The translations under genes were made by a program, and so were the position numbers. From an uncultured Alphaproteobacteria bacterium (GTDB lineage: Bacteria; Pseudomonadota; Alphaproteobacteria; Micavibrionales; Micavibrionaceae), in assembly GCA_946481075.1 (NCBI GenBank), contig CAMLMC010000002.1, positions 62,001-126,000 on the forward strand: a stretch of 64,000 nucleotides of DNA. Direction: 5' to 3'. Below the pieces are notes generated by a model. It was not told the DNA's origin, searched no databases, and saw nothing but the letters and a program-made list of their open reading frames with translations. Below, piece by piece: positions 7,854 to 17,131 of the stretch (positions are counted from its first letter, which is position 1; the number at the start of each line of letters is the position of its first letter).

Positions 7854-9118
7854 ACGATGCGTGAGGCTCGGTAGGCGAGGCCCAATCCCACGCTATCGAG
7901 TTTGTTTCCTTGAGAGATAGTGGCGTGAGGAAATTTTTCGCGCACGAGGCGGTTGATCAGTGGCAGTTCGGTGGATCCTCCCGTCAGAATGACCAGATTG
8001 ATCTGCTCTTGTGCTACACCGGCCAGCGAGAGGCATTCCGTAATGGAGCCGAAGATGCGGGCCACATCATCGCCAATTGTATCTTCAAATCCGCTTCGGC
8101 TCAAAGACACAGCAAAATCTTCATCGAGTTCTGCAAAGCGGGCCTGAACGGTCTCGGCATCTGTTAAGGCGATCTTTGACTTTTCCACTTCTCCCAGAAG
8201 CGCGTGGCCCAGATGGTCCTGTTGTAATTTCAAAAGGCGGGATATTTTTTTTGGGGATCGTGACCGCTTTTTGATGTCCATGGTCTCGCTGATGGCGGCC
8301 TTCGTCTGCGCAAAATTCACCATGGCCCAGTCGGATAGCTGGAAATAGACATGGTTTGGGACCCGCATATATTTGTCTTTTTCGAAAATGTCATGGTACT
8401 GGCTGCCCATTCCCAGTTCCGGCATGAAATTTTTCAGGGCTATACGGTAATCGAACGTGGTCCCGCCGATGCGTACGCCGGACGTTGAAAGGATGTCTTC
8501 ACGACGATCATCATGTTCCATTCTGTCTCTCGACAGGCGTATAACGGTAAAGTCCGATGTACCCCCGCCAAGGTCGACCACAAGTGCCAGTTTTTCGCCA
8601 TTGATCTTTTCTTCGTGGGCAAAGGCCGCGGCAATGGGTTCGAACAGAAACTCTGTATGCTTGAAACCTGCGGCGTGCGTGATTTTTTTAAGCGTGGCTT
8701 CTGATTTTTGGTCCGCGTCCTCGTCATTGTCGTGGAAATGAACGGGGCGCCCCATCACGACATGATCAATCGCCTTTCCTGCGGCATTCTCGGCTTGCGC
8801 TTTCAGGTGGCCGATAAAGATTTGTAATATTTCCGTGAAAGTGACGCTGCGGCTTCCCACCAACGTCTTGTCCTCCATCAATGATGTGCCGAGAATTTTT
8901 TTAAGGCCGCGCATAAACCGGCCTTCATCACCATACATATAGGCATCTATAGCAGCCCTGCCAAAAAGCGGGCCTTTCGATTTCTGAAAGAACAAGGCGC
9001 TTGGCAACGTTGTGTACCCGTCTTCCAGTTCAACAAGATATTTTCCCTTTGCATCGGAAACGGCGACGGTTGAATTGGATGTGCCGAAATCGATGCCGCA
9101 GGCAACCGGACGTGTCAT
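7850..9118 (-). CDS. Hsp70-family protein, YegD type
   Basis: An actin-fold ATPase related to DnaK. Phosphate 1 motif is GIDFGTSNSTVAV, phosphate 2 is LVVDLGGGTSDFTVIRL, and the adenosine motif is LTGGSTELPLINRLV. At 422 residues it contains little beyond the nucleotide-binding domain and lacks DnaK's substrate-binding domain and lid, which matches the YegD group of atypical Hsp70 proteins. It also lacks DnaK's usual dnaJ/grpE neighbours. Its client is unknown. It lies 21 bp downstream of the histidine kinase gene on the same strand, so the two may form a transcription unit. Confidence 0.87.
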   Translation of the reverse strand: MTRPVACGIDFGTSNSTVAVSDAKGKYLVELEDGYTTLPSALFFQKSKGPLFGRAAIDAYMYGDEGRFMRGLKKILGTSLMEDKTLVGSRSVTFTEILQIFIGHLKAQAENAAGKAIDHVVMGRPVHFHDNDEDADQKSEATLKKITHAAGFKHTEFLFEPIAAAFAHEEKINGEKLALVVDLGGGTSDFTVIRLSRDRMEHDDRREDILSTSGVRIGGTTFDYRIALKNFMPELGMGSQYHDIFEKDKYMRVPNHVYFQLSDWAMVNFAQTKAAISETMDIKKRSRSPKKISRLLKLQQDHLGHALLGEVEKSKIALTDAETVQARFAELDEDFAVSLSRSGFEDTIGDDVARIFGSITECLSLAGVAQEQINLVILTGGSTELPLINRLVREKFPHATISQGNKLDSVGLGLAYRASRIV

Positions 9119-9139
9119 TCTTCTTGTCCCTGATAAAAA

Positions 9140-11041
9140 TTAAGCTGACCTGGCGTGCTTGGGCAGGCGAATCGTCACCGTGGTGCCCACATCGATCTGT
9201 GATTCAATGTGGATCGACCCGCCATGCAGCTCCGCCAGTTCTTTCGTGATGGAAAGGCCCAACCCTGATCCTTCATGTCCGCGTGTATATTGATTTGCGG
9301 CCTGTTCAAAAGGATTGGTAATGGTTGAGAGCTTGTGCGCAGGAATGCCAATGCCGTGGTCGCGCACGCGAATGGATACGAATTCGTTCATGTCGATACA
9401 TTCAACATTGATGCGGCCTTCAGGGTGGCTGAATTTCACGGCGTTCGATAGAAGGTTGAGCATGATCTGCATGATCGCGCGGCGGTCTGCCGTAATCTGC
9501 ATATCTTCGCTCGATACATGGATGTTCATGCGAATGCCTGCTTCTACGGCACGGCCTTCCATCATATGAACGGCAAGGCGGATAATCTTGGCGATCTTGA
9601 TGTCTTCGAGCGCGAGTTCGTATTTTCCGGCTTCAAGCTTCGACATATCGAGGATATCGGTGATCAGCTCCAGCAAATGTTCTCCGCTTTCGCGGATACC
9701 TTTGATGTAATCGAGATATTTGTCGTTGCCGATGGGGCCGAGCAATTGTTGCTGCATCATCTCGGAAAAACCGATGATAGCGTTCAGCGGCGTGCGTAGT
9801 TCGTGGCTCATATTGGCTAGGAATTGCGACTTGGCGGCATAGGCGCGTTCGGCCGCCTCCTTGGATTCGCGCAACGCCCGCTCATGCAAATAAGATGGCG
9901 TTACATCCTGCATAATCCCGTAAAGACCGACAACATCGCCACTGCCATCGAACTCGCACCGCCCTTGGCAGCGGACATAACGTGTTTCCCCGGCCGGCGT
10001 CATCACGCGGAAATCAACCTCGTGATCGTTTTGTTCAATGATGGCGCGCTGGAACACCTGCATCATGCGTGAGGAATCGCGGCGGTGAAGCATCGCGCTG
10101 ACGCTATCCAGCATCGGGTGGAATTGATCCCGTGTTACGCCGAAGATGCGATAAATCTCGTCGGAAAATTCAATGGCCTGTTGCCCGATCGGCCAATGCC
10201 AGTGCCCCATATGGCCGATGGCTTCGGCTTCGCTTAACTGACGCTCCTGATCCGCCAGCGCTTGTTCAAGGCGTTTGATATGGGTGATGTCGCGGCCCGC
10301 ACTGTATATTCTGCCGTCAAGGCATTTGTGGTTCCACTCCACCCAATGGATGCGGGCTTCGCTGGATATCATGCGGCATTCAAAGGAGACTGTCCCGTCG
10401 GCCTCACCGTGCATGAGATTTTGCAGCATGGGACGCGCAACGGCGCGGTCGTCCGGATGGACAAGATCGAGTAAAGAACGACCTTCAAGATTATCCAGTG
10501 CAAAGCCCAGCGTTTGGGTGAATGTATCATTGATATGCGCAAAGGTGCCGTCTTCACGAGCCATGACCAGAAGATCGCTGGTCAGTTCGGCAAAGGGAGA
10601 GTGCGTGTCGTTTTCGGCGGGTGGATGATTGATAAAATCCTGCACACTCGCATTGAAATCCTGATCGTTCGCCAAGGCAGAGGCGACGATGAAGCGGTTG
10701 CCGTTCTGTGCCTGCACAATATCGAATTGCAAATCGGCGGTCTCGCCCGTTGCCGCAAATCGAACCGTGTGAACACCGCTGCGCAGGGCGGTAAAAATGG
10801 AATCGCTTCCGGCAAACAGCAGGGGCGAATGGCGAAACGCTTCGTCCGGATCTTCGAAGGACGCGATATCCAGGAAATCAATCCCGTTGCTGTGGCCCTG
10901 TCCGGCCAGTTCTTCAAAGGCGGGGCTTGCGAACACGATCCGCCCATCCATGCCCAGCATCAGGCGCACCACGCCTGCGTCCGCTTCCGCAGACGGGCTG
11001 GTACGATGATAGTCTTTTATTTTCAAAGGCATGGATGTCAT
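9140..11041 (-). CDS. Multi-PAS sensor histidine kinase
   Basis: A 633-residue hybrid-free histidine kinase without transmembrane segments, so probably a cytosolic sensor. Three PAS/PAC-like modules can be seen at about residues 20-130, 165-265 (LVMAREDGTFAHINDTFTQ) and 280-390 (FSDEIYRIFGVTRDQF). The HisKA dimerisation domain follows with the phospho-acceptor His near residue 411 in NMSHELRTPLNAIIGFSEMM. The HATPase domain is at about 505-630: N-box LLSNAVKFSHPEG, G1 VRDHGIGIP, F-box FEQAANQYTRG and G2 GSGLGLSITKEL. No response regulator gene is adjacent, so its partner is not known from this window. Confidence 0.93.
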   Translation of the reverse strand: MTSMPLKIKDYHRTSPSAEADAGVVRLMLGMDGRIVFASPAFEELAGQGHSNGIDFLDIASFEDPDEAFRHSPLLFAGSDSIFTALRSGVHTVRFAATGETADLQFDIVQAQNGNRFIVASALANDQDFNASVQDFINHPPAENDTHSPFAELTSDLLVMAREDGTFAHINDTFTQTLGFALDNLEGRSLLDLVHPDDRAVARPMLQNLMHGEADGTVSFECRMISSEARIHWVEWNHKCLDGRIYSAGRDITHIKRLEQALADQERQLSEAEAIGHMGHWHWPIGQQAIEFSDEIYRIFGVTRDQFHPMLDSVSAMLHRRDSSRMMQVFQRAIIEQNDHEVDFRVMTPAGETRYVRCQGRCEFDGSGDVVGLYGIMQDVTPSYLHERALRESKEAAERAYAAKSQFLANMSHELRTPLNAIIGFSEMMQQQLLGPIGNDKYLDYIKGIRESGEHLLELITDILDMSKLEAGKYELALEDIKIAKIIRLAVHMMEGRAVEAGIRMNIHVSSEDMQITADRRAIMQIMLNLLSNAVKFSHPEGRINVECIDMNEFVSIRVRDHGIGIPAHKLSTITNPFEQAANQYTRGHEGSGLGLSITKELAELHGGSIHIESQIDVGTTVTIRLPKHARSA

Positions 11042-11159
11042 GGGCGAAATGCGGAAGGGCTGTGAATAACTATGTTGATAAGTGTAATCCGACTCGCTGT
11101 GATTGTCATAGCATAAAATGGCGGCGCGATGCGATTTTTGAAAAAACAGGCGGGTACAA

Positions 11160-11186
11160 AAAACCCCGGTTTACAGCCGGGGTTTT
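11160..11186 (-). terminator. Rho-independent terminator after the thioredoxin-like gene
   Basis: A perfect hairpin with arms AAAACCCCGG (11160-11169) and CCGGGGTTTT (11177-11186) and a 7-nt loop. Read on the minus strand it ends in a run of six T. It lies 29 bp downstream of the stop of the periplasmic thioredoxin-like gene and would end the scsB-thioredoxin transcript. Confidence 0.88.
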
Positions 11187-11214
11187 CGTAATTGTTCTAT
11201 TGCGCTCTGCGGGC

Positions 11215-11823
11215 TTAGTACTTCACGCCACAGCCATACGGCTTTGTCTTGGATGTTTCAACCGCTTTGCCTTCCAGAACGGCATCGAGCGCTGCGGACA
11301 CATAGTTCTTCGCGGTCAGCGCATCTTCAGCCTTCGCGCTGTCATTGTCATCGATCGCACCGTCGTAAACAAGATTGCCTTTGTCATCGATCACGAACAT
11401 ATGCGGTGTCACCTTGGCGTCATAGGCTTTGCCGATGGTGCCATCTGCGTCGAGGATATAGGCCGTTTGTTTTGCCTTTTGCGCTTCAACATAGGCGTTG
11501 GCGCCGGCGGCATCGAGCGCGCCCTGTTTACCGGCCTTACCGGAATTGACAGTCAGCCAGACAACGTCCTTGCCTGTGTATGTCTCCTGCAACTTCTGCA
11601 TATTGCCGGATTCATAATGTTTCACGACATAGGGGCATTCCGGATTGTTCCATTCGAGCACGACTACTTTGCCTGCAAAATCGGACAGATTATGCGTTTT
11701 GCCGTTGGAGTCGGTCGCGGTGAATGCGGGCGCCGGTTTGCCGATTTCGACAGCGGCATTTGCCGGTATAGCGGCGCTGATCGCCACAGTGGCAAGTGCG
11801 GCAAGGAAAAGGGATTTGATCAT
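11215..11823 (-). CDS. Exported thioredoxin-fold protein (AhpC/TSA-redoxin type)
   Basis: A 202-residue secreted redoxin. The signal peptide is MIKSLFLAALATVAISAAIPANA with likely cleavage after ANA. The mature part begins VEIGKPAPAFTATDSNGK, typical of peroxiredoxin/TlpA-like folds, and has the active-site segment WNNPECPYVVKHY, which has a single Cys instead of a CxxC pair. A second Cys is at the extreme C-terminus (YGCGVKY), so the two could act as peroxidatic and resolving residues (inference). It starts 3 bp after the stop of the ScsB/DsbD-type membrane reductase gene, which probably supplies its electrons. The role is periplasmic redox homeostasis or peroxide reduction. Confidence 0.85.
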   Translation of the reverse strand: MIKSLFLAALATVAISAAIPANAAVEIGKPAPAFTATDSNGKTHNLSDFAGKVVVLEWNNPECPYVVKHYESGNMQKLQETYTGKDVVWLTVNSGKAGKQGALDAAGANAYVEAQKAKQTAYILDADGTIGKAYDAKVTPHMFVIDDKGNLVYDGAIDDNDSAKAEDALTAKNYVSAALDAVLEGKAVETSKTKPYGCGVKY

Positions 11824-11826
11824 GCT

Positions 11827-13899
11827 TTAATCTCCTAATGACTGTGTAATGGTTTTTTCAACAATGCCGGGGGTCAGGATTTGCGGCAGGACGTCTCCCT
11901 GCTTTTTGCCTGCGGCGTAATAAACATAGAGCGGCACGCCGCTGCGTCCATAGGATTCCAGAAATTTTGTAATTTCCGGATTCTGGTTGGTCCAGTCGCC
12001 CTTCAGGTATTTAATACCATGGTCTGCAAACAGTTTTTCCGTAGACGGGATGCTGAGTGCGACCTTTTCATTGACCTTGCAGGTAATACACCATGCGGCC
12101 GTCATATTGACGAACACAGGCTCCCCGTCTTTCAAATAGGCGTCGAGTTTTTCCTGTGTGAACGCCTCCGATAATCCCGTGGCGGTTTCGCCATAGGCGA
12201 TTGTATCGACATGACGGTCGATGACGAGTGTTGAAAGCGCGAAACCGAACATGGCCAGCGATAAGACAATAACGATCGACTTTGGCGTCTTTTTCTGCGG
12301 ACGCACTTTCCAGAGCCAGATGCCGAAGGCGAGGGCAAGCAGGCCGAGCATCGCAAGGAAAATACCCATATGGTCCGTTTGTTGTGAGAGCACCCAGAGC
12401 AGCCAGCAGGTTGAGGCGAACATCGGGAAGGCCAGGAACTGGCGGAAAGTTTCCATCCAGTGTCCGGGCTTTGGCAATTTGTGACGCAGGGCGGGGATAT
12501 AGCACAGCAACAGATAGGGCAGCGCAAGCCCTAAGCCGAGGGCAATGAACACCGTGATGGACACATAGGCGGGTTGTGTTAGCGCATATCCCATGGCGAC
12601 GCCCATGAACGGGGCGGTACAGGGTGTGGCGACAATCGTTGCCAGAACGCCGGTGAAGAACGATCCGCTCAGGCCTCTATTTTGCGTTAGCTTCGCACCC
12701 GCATTGGCGAGGCCGAAATCAATCTCGAAAAATCCGGCGAGGTTCAGGCCCAGCAGGAAGAAGAGATAGGAGAGGAACAGGATGATCGCGGGGTTTTGCA
12801 ACTGGAAGCCCCAGCCGATTTGCGCGCCGCCCGCTTTCAGGGCGATCAGCACGCCTGCGATCAGTGCAAAGGACAAAATAATACCGGCCGTATAGGCAAG
12901 GCCGTGACGGCGGGCCTTGACCAATTCCTTATCCTTGAGTTGCACAAGGCTTAGTGCCTTCATGGACAGCACGGGGAAGACGCATGGCATCAAATTCAAA
13001 ATCAAACCGCCGAAGACGGCGAAAAGAACGGCACGGGCAAGGCTGATATTATCGTTCGGCACCACGGTCGCGGCGGGCATGGAATCGCTCTTTGCCGTTA
13101 CACGCACGCTCTTGCGCACGCCGGATGCATCTTCATAGGCGATGACATATTTGGACACCGCGACTTCTTTCGCGCTGCGATCACCCTTTGGATGAACCAT
13201 TGTCAGGCTTGTGTCATTCGCCATGGAAACGGTTTTGCCGGGGTTGGAGATAAGACCCCATTCTTCGGGGTAGAGTTCAATGCTGCCCAATTTTTTAAAG
13301 GCCGATATCTGGTCGCTGGTAATCTCCACTATCAGATTATCTTCCTGCTCCCGTACCGATGTGCTCCATGGCATATCGATTGGCAATTTCCCGCGTGCCG
13401 CCTCTATGGATGCGGCGGCGGGTTTCTGGTCTCCGTTGATTGTGAAGGACGCCTCATGGGTTTCGGGGATGCATATTTCCTCGCAGACCAGAATGTCTAT
13501 CGTGGCATTAATGGTGGCCGGGCCTGCGGGAAGATTGTCCGGCAGGGTGATATCCTGAAGAAGCGTGACCTTGTCCTCATATCCGAAATTTGTAAGGGGG
13601 CCCATCGGCAGGCGCTTCGGTGTGGGCCATGCAATAGGGGCGGCCTCGATCTTGTCTTCCAGGCCCGACCATTCAACACGGGCCGCAGTGCCGGAATCCC
13701 CGGGGTTGATCCAGTATGTATGCCATCCTTTTTCAATCGTCTGCTCGATACCGACCGTGAGCGTTTCACCGCCGCTGAGCTTTGTCTTTTCAGGCAAAAG
13801 GCGGATGGAAACACGGCTGTCTTGGGCATAAGATGCTGAATTAATTATAAAAAATGAAAAAAATGTCAGGAGGGGGAAAAGAATTTTGCGAAACGACAT
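11827..13899 (-). CDS. Thiol:disulfide interchange protein, ScsB/DsbD family
   Basis: A 690-residue electron hub that carries reducing power from cytosolic thioredoxin across the inner membrane. Order of parts: signal peptide (~1-25); periplasmic N-terminal domain (~26-280) of the ScsB type with ILVCEEICIPE; an eight-helix DsbD core (~285-570) with paired Cys in NLMPCVFPVLSMKAL (near 305) and ATPCTAPFMGVAMG (near 426); and a C-terminal thioredoxin domain with AAWCITCKVN (Cys near 603 and 606). The N-terminal domain differs from the Ig-like domain of classical DsbD. It is cotranscribed with the downstream periplasmic redoxin and is likely to serve the Ccs thioredoxin at 48 kb as well (inference). 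Confidence 0.9.
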   Translation of the reverse strand: MSFRKILFPLLTFFSFFIINSASYAQDSRVSIRLLPEKTKLSGGETLTVGIEQTIEKGWHTYWINPGDSGTAARVEWSGLEDKIEAAPIAWPTPKRLPMGPLTNFGYEDKVTLLQDITLPDNLPAGPATINATIDILVCEEICIPETHEASFTINGDQKPAAASIEAARGKLPIDMPWSTSVREQEDNLIVEITSDQISAFKKLGSIELYPEEWGLISNPGKTVSMANDTSLTMVHPKGDRSAKEVAVSKYVIAYEDASGVRKSVRVTAKSDSMPAATVVPNDNISLARAVLFAVFGGLILNLMPCVFPVLSMKALSLVQLKDKELVKARRHGLAYTAGIILSFALIAGVLIALKAGGAQIGWGFQLQNPAIILFLSYLFFLLGLNLAGFFEIDFGLANAGAKLTQNRGLSGSFFTGVLATIVATPCTAPFMGVAMGYALTQPAYVSITVFIALGLGLALPYLLLCYIPALRHKLPKPGHWMETFRQFLAFPMFASTCWLLWVLSQQTDHMGIFLAMLGLLALAFGIWLWKVRPQKKTPKSIVIVLSLAMFGFALSTLVIDRHVDTIAYGETATGLSEAFTQEKLDAYLKDGEPVFVNMTAAWCITCKVNEKVALSIPSTEKLFADHGIKYLKGDWTNQNPEITKFLESYGRSGVPLYVYYAAGKKQGDVLPQILTPGIVEKTITQSLGD

Positions 13900-14030
13900 G
13901 CGCCTTCACCTTTTGGTTACTTTACTAATCTAGCCTATCTGCCGCCTGTGTCCACACTATGGCACTGATGCGAAAAAGGATTTATCATGGCAAAAATCGC
14001 CCGGAACCCCCCGCCTTACGGACCAATATC

Positions 14031-15962
14031 ATGACCGACACACCGCTTTGGACCCCCTCTCATCCAGAAAAAACGCAGCTTGCCGCCTTTATGAAAGGGC
14101 TGGGGCACAATAGCCTTGATTACCAGTCCTTCTGGCAATGGAGCGTCGATCATCCCGAAAAATTCTGGGATGCGGTCTGGGATTTTTGCGGGGTTATAGG
14201 TGACAAGGGCGATGTGGTTTTGCAAGGCGGCGGTAAGATGCCGGGGGCAAAATTCTATCCGGATGCGCGCATCAACTATGCCGAAAATCTTCTAAAGCGG
14301 CGCGATGACGGCAAGGCCATCATTTTCCGTGATGAACACGGGCATGAACGCACGCTAACCTTCGCGGGTCTTTACGCCGAAGTCGCCAAATGGCAAAAAC
14401 AATTCATTGCATGGGGCGTTACAAAGGGTGACCGCGTCGCCGCCTATATGCCGAATATGCCGGAAACAATTATCGCATGCCTTGCGGCCACCTCGCTCGG
14501 CGCCATATGGGCGTCGGCGTCGCCTGATTTCGGAACCCAGGGTTTGATCGATCGCTTTGGCCAGATCGAACCGAAAATCCTGATCGCCGTCGATGGATAT
14601 TTCTACAACGGAAAAATGCTCGATTGTTTGCAAAAGGTGCGTGATGTCGCGCCGCAATTGAAGGGGCTTGAACATATCGTTGTCGTGCCGTTCACGAATG
14701 ACAACCCTGATATTTCCTTCCTCGCCGATGCGGTGTTGTGCCGTGATTTTGCCGCTGGCACCGATGTGAAATTCGAACGGGTTGAATTCAATCATCCTTT
14801 GTTCATCATGTTTTCTTCCGGGACGACGGGCATTCCGAAATGCATTGTTCATGGTCATGGCGGCACGTTGTTGCAACATTTGAAGGAACACCAGCTCCAG
14901 ACGAATGTGCGCGAAAACGATAGGGTTTTCTATTTCACCACTTGCGGCTGGATGATGTGGAACTGGCTGATCACCGGTCTTGCCTCCGGCGCGACTTTGC
15001 TCCTCTTCGACGGATCACCCTTCTATCCCGACGGCAATGTGCTTTGGGACTATACATCCAAACATAAGGCGATGCTGTTTGGCACGTCCGCCAAATATAT
15101 CGATGCCTTGAAAGTGAATGGTATTGAACCGGGGCGCGATTACGATTTGTCGGCCTTGAAAGTGGTCAGCTCGACCGGATCGCCTTTGGTGCATGAAAGT
15201 TTCGATTTCGTGTATGCGCATATCAAAAAGGATCTGCACCTTGCCTCCATTTCCGGCGGCACGGATATCGTGTCCTGCTTTGTGCTGGGCAATCCCGTAT
15301 CCCCCGTTTACCGCGGAGAAATTCAGGGGCCGGGGCTCGGAATGGCGGTCAATGTTTTCGATGATGACGGCAAACCGATTCCGGCAGGCGCGGGCTCCGG
15401 TGAGCTTGTCTGCACAAAACCATTTCCATCCATGCCCGTCATGTTCTGGAACGATGAAGACGGCGCGAAATACAAGGCCGCCTATTTCGAACGGTTTGAC
15501 AATATCTGGTGCCACGGCGATTGGATTGAGCGCACGAAACATGGCGGTCTTATCATCCATGGCCGGTCCGATGCCACGCTCAATCCCGGCGGCGTACGGA
15601 TCGGGACGGCGGAAATCTACCGCCAAGTGGAACAAGTGCCCGAAGTCATCGAATCCATCGCGGTGGGGCAGGACTGGGAAGGTGATGTCCGCATCATTTT
15701 GTTCGTCAGATTGCGGGAAAATGCAAAACTTGACGATATTTTGATCGATAAGATTAAGAAACAGATAAAAACGGGGGCATCCCCGCGCCATGTCCCGGCA
15801 ATAGTCATTCAAATCACCGATATTCCGCGCACAAAATCAGGCAAAATCACCGAAATTGCCGTGCGGGACGTCATTCATGGCCGAAAAATCAAGAATATCG
15901 AGGCATTGGCCAATCCCGAATCTCTTGACCTTTACAAAAATCTGCCGCAAATTAGCAAATAA
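14031..15962 (+). CDS. Acetoacetyl-CoA synthetase
   Basis: ANL-superfamily acid:CoA ligase that activates acetoacetate (acetoacetate + ATP + CoA). With the ATG at 14031 ([16 protein letters not shown]) the protein has 643 residues, the usual size. The N-terminal ACAS_N-like region includes [21 protein letters not shown]-binding motif A3 is [15 protein letters not shown], followed by [14 protein letters not shown] and the AMP/ribose loop [11 protein letters not shown], which is characteristic of acetoacetyl-CoA rather than acetyl-CoA synthetases. The C-terminal adenylation Lys is in [12 protein letters not shown]. An upstream in-frame start at 13959 is open but would add an untypical 24 residues. 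The gene is divergent from scsB. It points to ketone-body or polyhydroxybutyrate metabolism. Confidence 0.93.
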   Translation: MTDTPLWTPSHPEKTQLAAFMKGLGHNSLDYQSFWQWSVDHPEKFWDAVWDFCGVIGDKGDVVLQGGGKMPGAKFYPDARINYAENLLKRRDDGKAIIFRDEHGHERTLTFAGLYAEVAKWQKQFIAWGVTKGDRVAAYMPNMPETIIACLAATSLGAIWASASPDFGTQGLIDRFGQIEPKILIAVDGYFYNGKMLDCLQKVRDVAPQLKGLEHIVVVPFTNDNPDISFLADAVLCRDFAAGTDVKFERVEFNHPLFIMFSSGTTGIPKCIVHGHGGTLLQHLKEHQLQTNVRENDRVFYFTTCGWMMWNWLITGLASGATLLLFDGSPFYPDGNVLWDYTSKHKAMLFGTSAKYIDALKVNGIEPGRDYDLSALKVVSSTGSPLVHESFDFVYAHIKKDLHLASISGGTDIVSCFVLGNPVSPVYRGEIQGPGLGMAVNVFDDDGKPIPAGAGSGELVCTKPFPSMPVMFWNDEDGAKYKAAYFERFDNIWCHGDWIERTKHGGLIIHGRSDATLNPGGVRIGTAEIYRQVEQVPEVIESIAVGQDWEGDVRIILFVRLRENAKLDDILIDKIKKQIKTGASPRHVPAIVIQITDIPRTKSGKITEIAVRDVIHGRKIKNIEALANPESLDLYKNLPQISK

Positions 15963-16002
15963 TAATTGACATAATGCATAATTCCTCGATATAACCCGTT
16001 TT

Positions 16003-16899
16003 ATGTCGAATGAGTTTGCACAAAACCAATATGAATTGTGGGCGCAGAAGGCCGATCTGGCAAAACTGCGTGGCCGCGCGGCGCAATTGTCGGCGGAGGA
16101 CATGGATGCGCTTTTTCTCGAATCTGAAAAATTCAAACCCAGCGACAGGCCGCAAGAAGTTATTGGCTTCATCATGGGCGAGGGAAGCCGTGAAGAGGCA
16201 GCCTTTCAGTTACAAATTACAGCCAACGCATTGGAAAAAGTGAGCGGTGTCATACGTGTCCTGACGGCGCAAGCGCTTCTGAAGCCATATCTGACGTCTC
16301 CTGACAAAGATGATCTTGTGGCCTGTATTCACGCCGATGAGGCTCAGCTCAGCACGATGTTCCTGAAGGCGGGGCATTCGGTGCGGCAGATGAAAGAATC
16401 GCCAACAGTGCAGAACGGGCGCGAATACGCCAATCTGGATGATGAAATAGAACTTTTCATCACGCCTTTGTTCAATAGTATTGGCAATGAAGTCGACAGA
16501 TATATCAGCAAAGAATTCGACCCTTCACTTTACACGATGGGCGAAGAAGATTTGATCGAACAAATCGGGTTGGCACGTCTGGAAAGTGTGTCCCACACCC
16601 TGCAGGCGAATGAAATCCATCTATCCAAGATCAAAAAAACGCTTGATCAGGTGACCTACATCGAAAAGGCCCGCGAGGAAAATATTATTCCGGACAGTGA
16701 AGGCGTACAGCACTTTATCGATGATAAAATGAAGTATGTGGCCAAGGCCATGACACGCGCGCAAGAACGTCTGAATGCGGTCGAAACCTATTTAACGGAG
16801 GTTTTCGAAATGGATGATATCGCCATGTCTCCGGATGACTTCAAGGCGCGGCATTATGTTCCCGCGCCCCTAATCAAGCTTTTTGATAATACCCCTTGA
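16003..16899 (+). CDS. Hypothetical helical protein (298 aa)
   Basis: No family recognised. The sequence is soluble, acidic and predicted mainly helical from its composition (long runs rich in A, E, K, L, Q such as AQKADLAKLRGRAAQLSAED). There is no signal peptide or membrane segment and no Cys-rich or nucleotide-binding motif. A stretch from about residue 205 to 265 (LQANEIHLSKIKKTLDQV onward) looks like coiled coil. It lies 40 bp after acetoacetyl-CoA synthetase in the same direction and before the aminotransferase, without an obvious functional link. Codon use looks like that of its neighbours, so it is probably a lineage-specific core gene. Confidence 0.72.
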   Translation: MSNEFAQNQYELWAQKADLAKLRGRAAQLSAEDMDALFLESEKFKPSDRPQEVIGFIMGEGSREEAAFQLQITANALEKVSGVIRVLTAQALLKPYLTSPDKDDLVACIHADEAQLSTMFLKAGHSVRQMKESPTVQNGREYANLDDEIELFITPLFNSIGNEVDRYISKEFDPSLYTMGEEDLIEQIGLARLESVSHTLQANEIHLSKIKKTLDQVTYIEKAREENIIPDSEGVQHFIDDKMKYVAKAMTRAQERLNAVETYLTEVFEMDDIAMSPDDFKARHYVPAPLIKLFDNTP

Positions 16900-16931
16900 T
16901 CAACCGCCTGTTTTTGTGGTCTTATAGTTCC

Positions 16932-17042
16932 ATGAACATCGTTTCTACAGATGCAATGGTTAACAAAGCAGCGAAAATCGCTGCCGCATCTGTTTGCGCC
17001 GCCTCTGCCGCCGCAGCAGCCGCCGCCAACGCCGCGGCGTAG
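16932..17042 (+). CDS. Possible alanine-rich 36-residue peptide
   Basis: A short frame in the gap after the 298-residue gene: MNIVSTDAMVNKAAKI followed by an Ala-rich tail with about 16 Ala in the last 20 residues. The tail looks like an amphipathic or hydrophobic helix. No strong ribosome-binding site is visible before the ATG at 16932. It may be a real small protein or a chance frame across GCC/GCA repeats; conservation would decide. Confidence 0.25.
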   Translation: MNIVSTDAMVNKAAKIAAASVCAASAAAAAAANAAA

Positions 17043-17131
17043 CCGCGATATTTTCCCGACATAGCGCGATGGGCGCGATCTGACCGAAAATCCAAAAAGC
17101 AAAAAATAAGTCTTTCAAGGCGGCATATATC

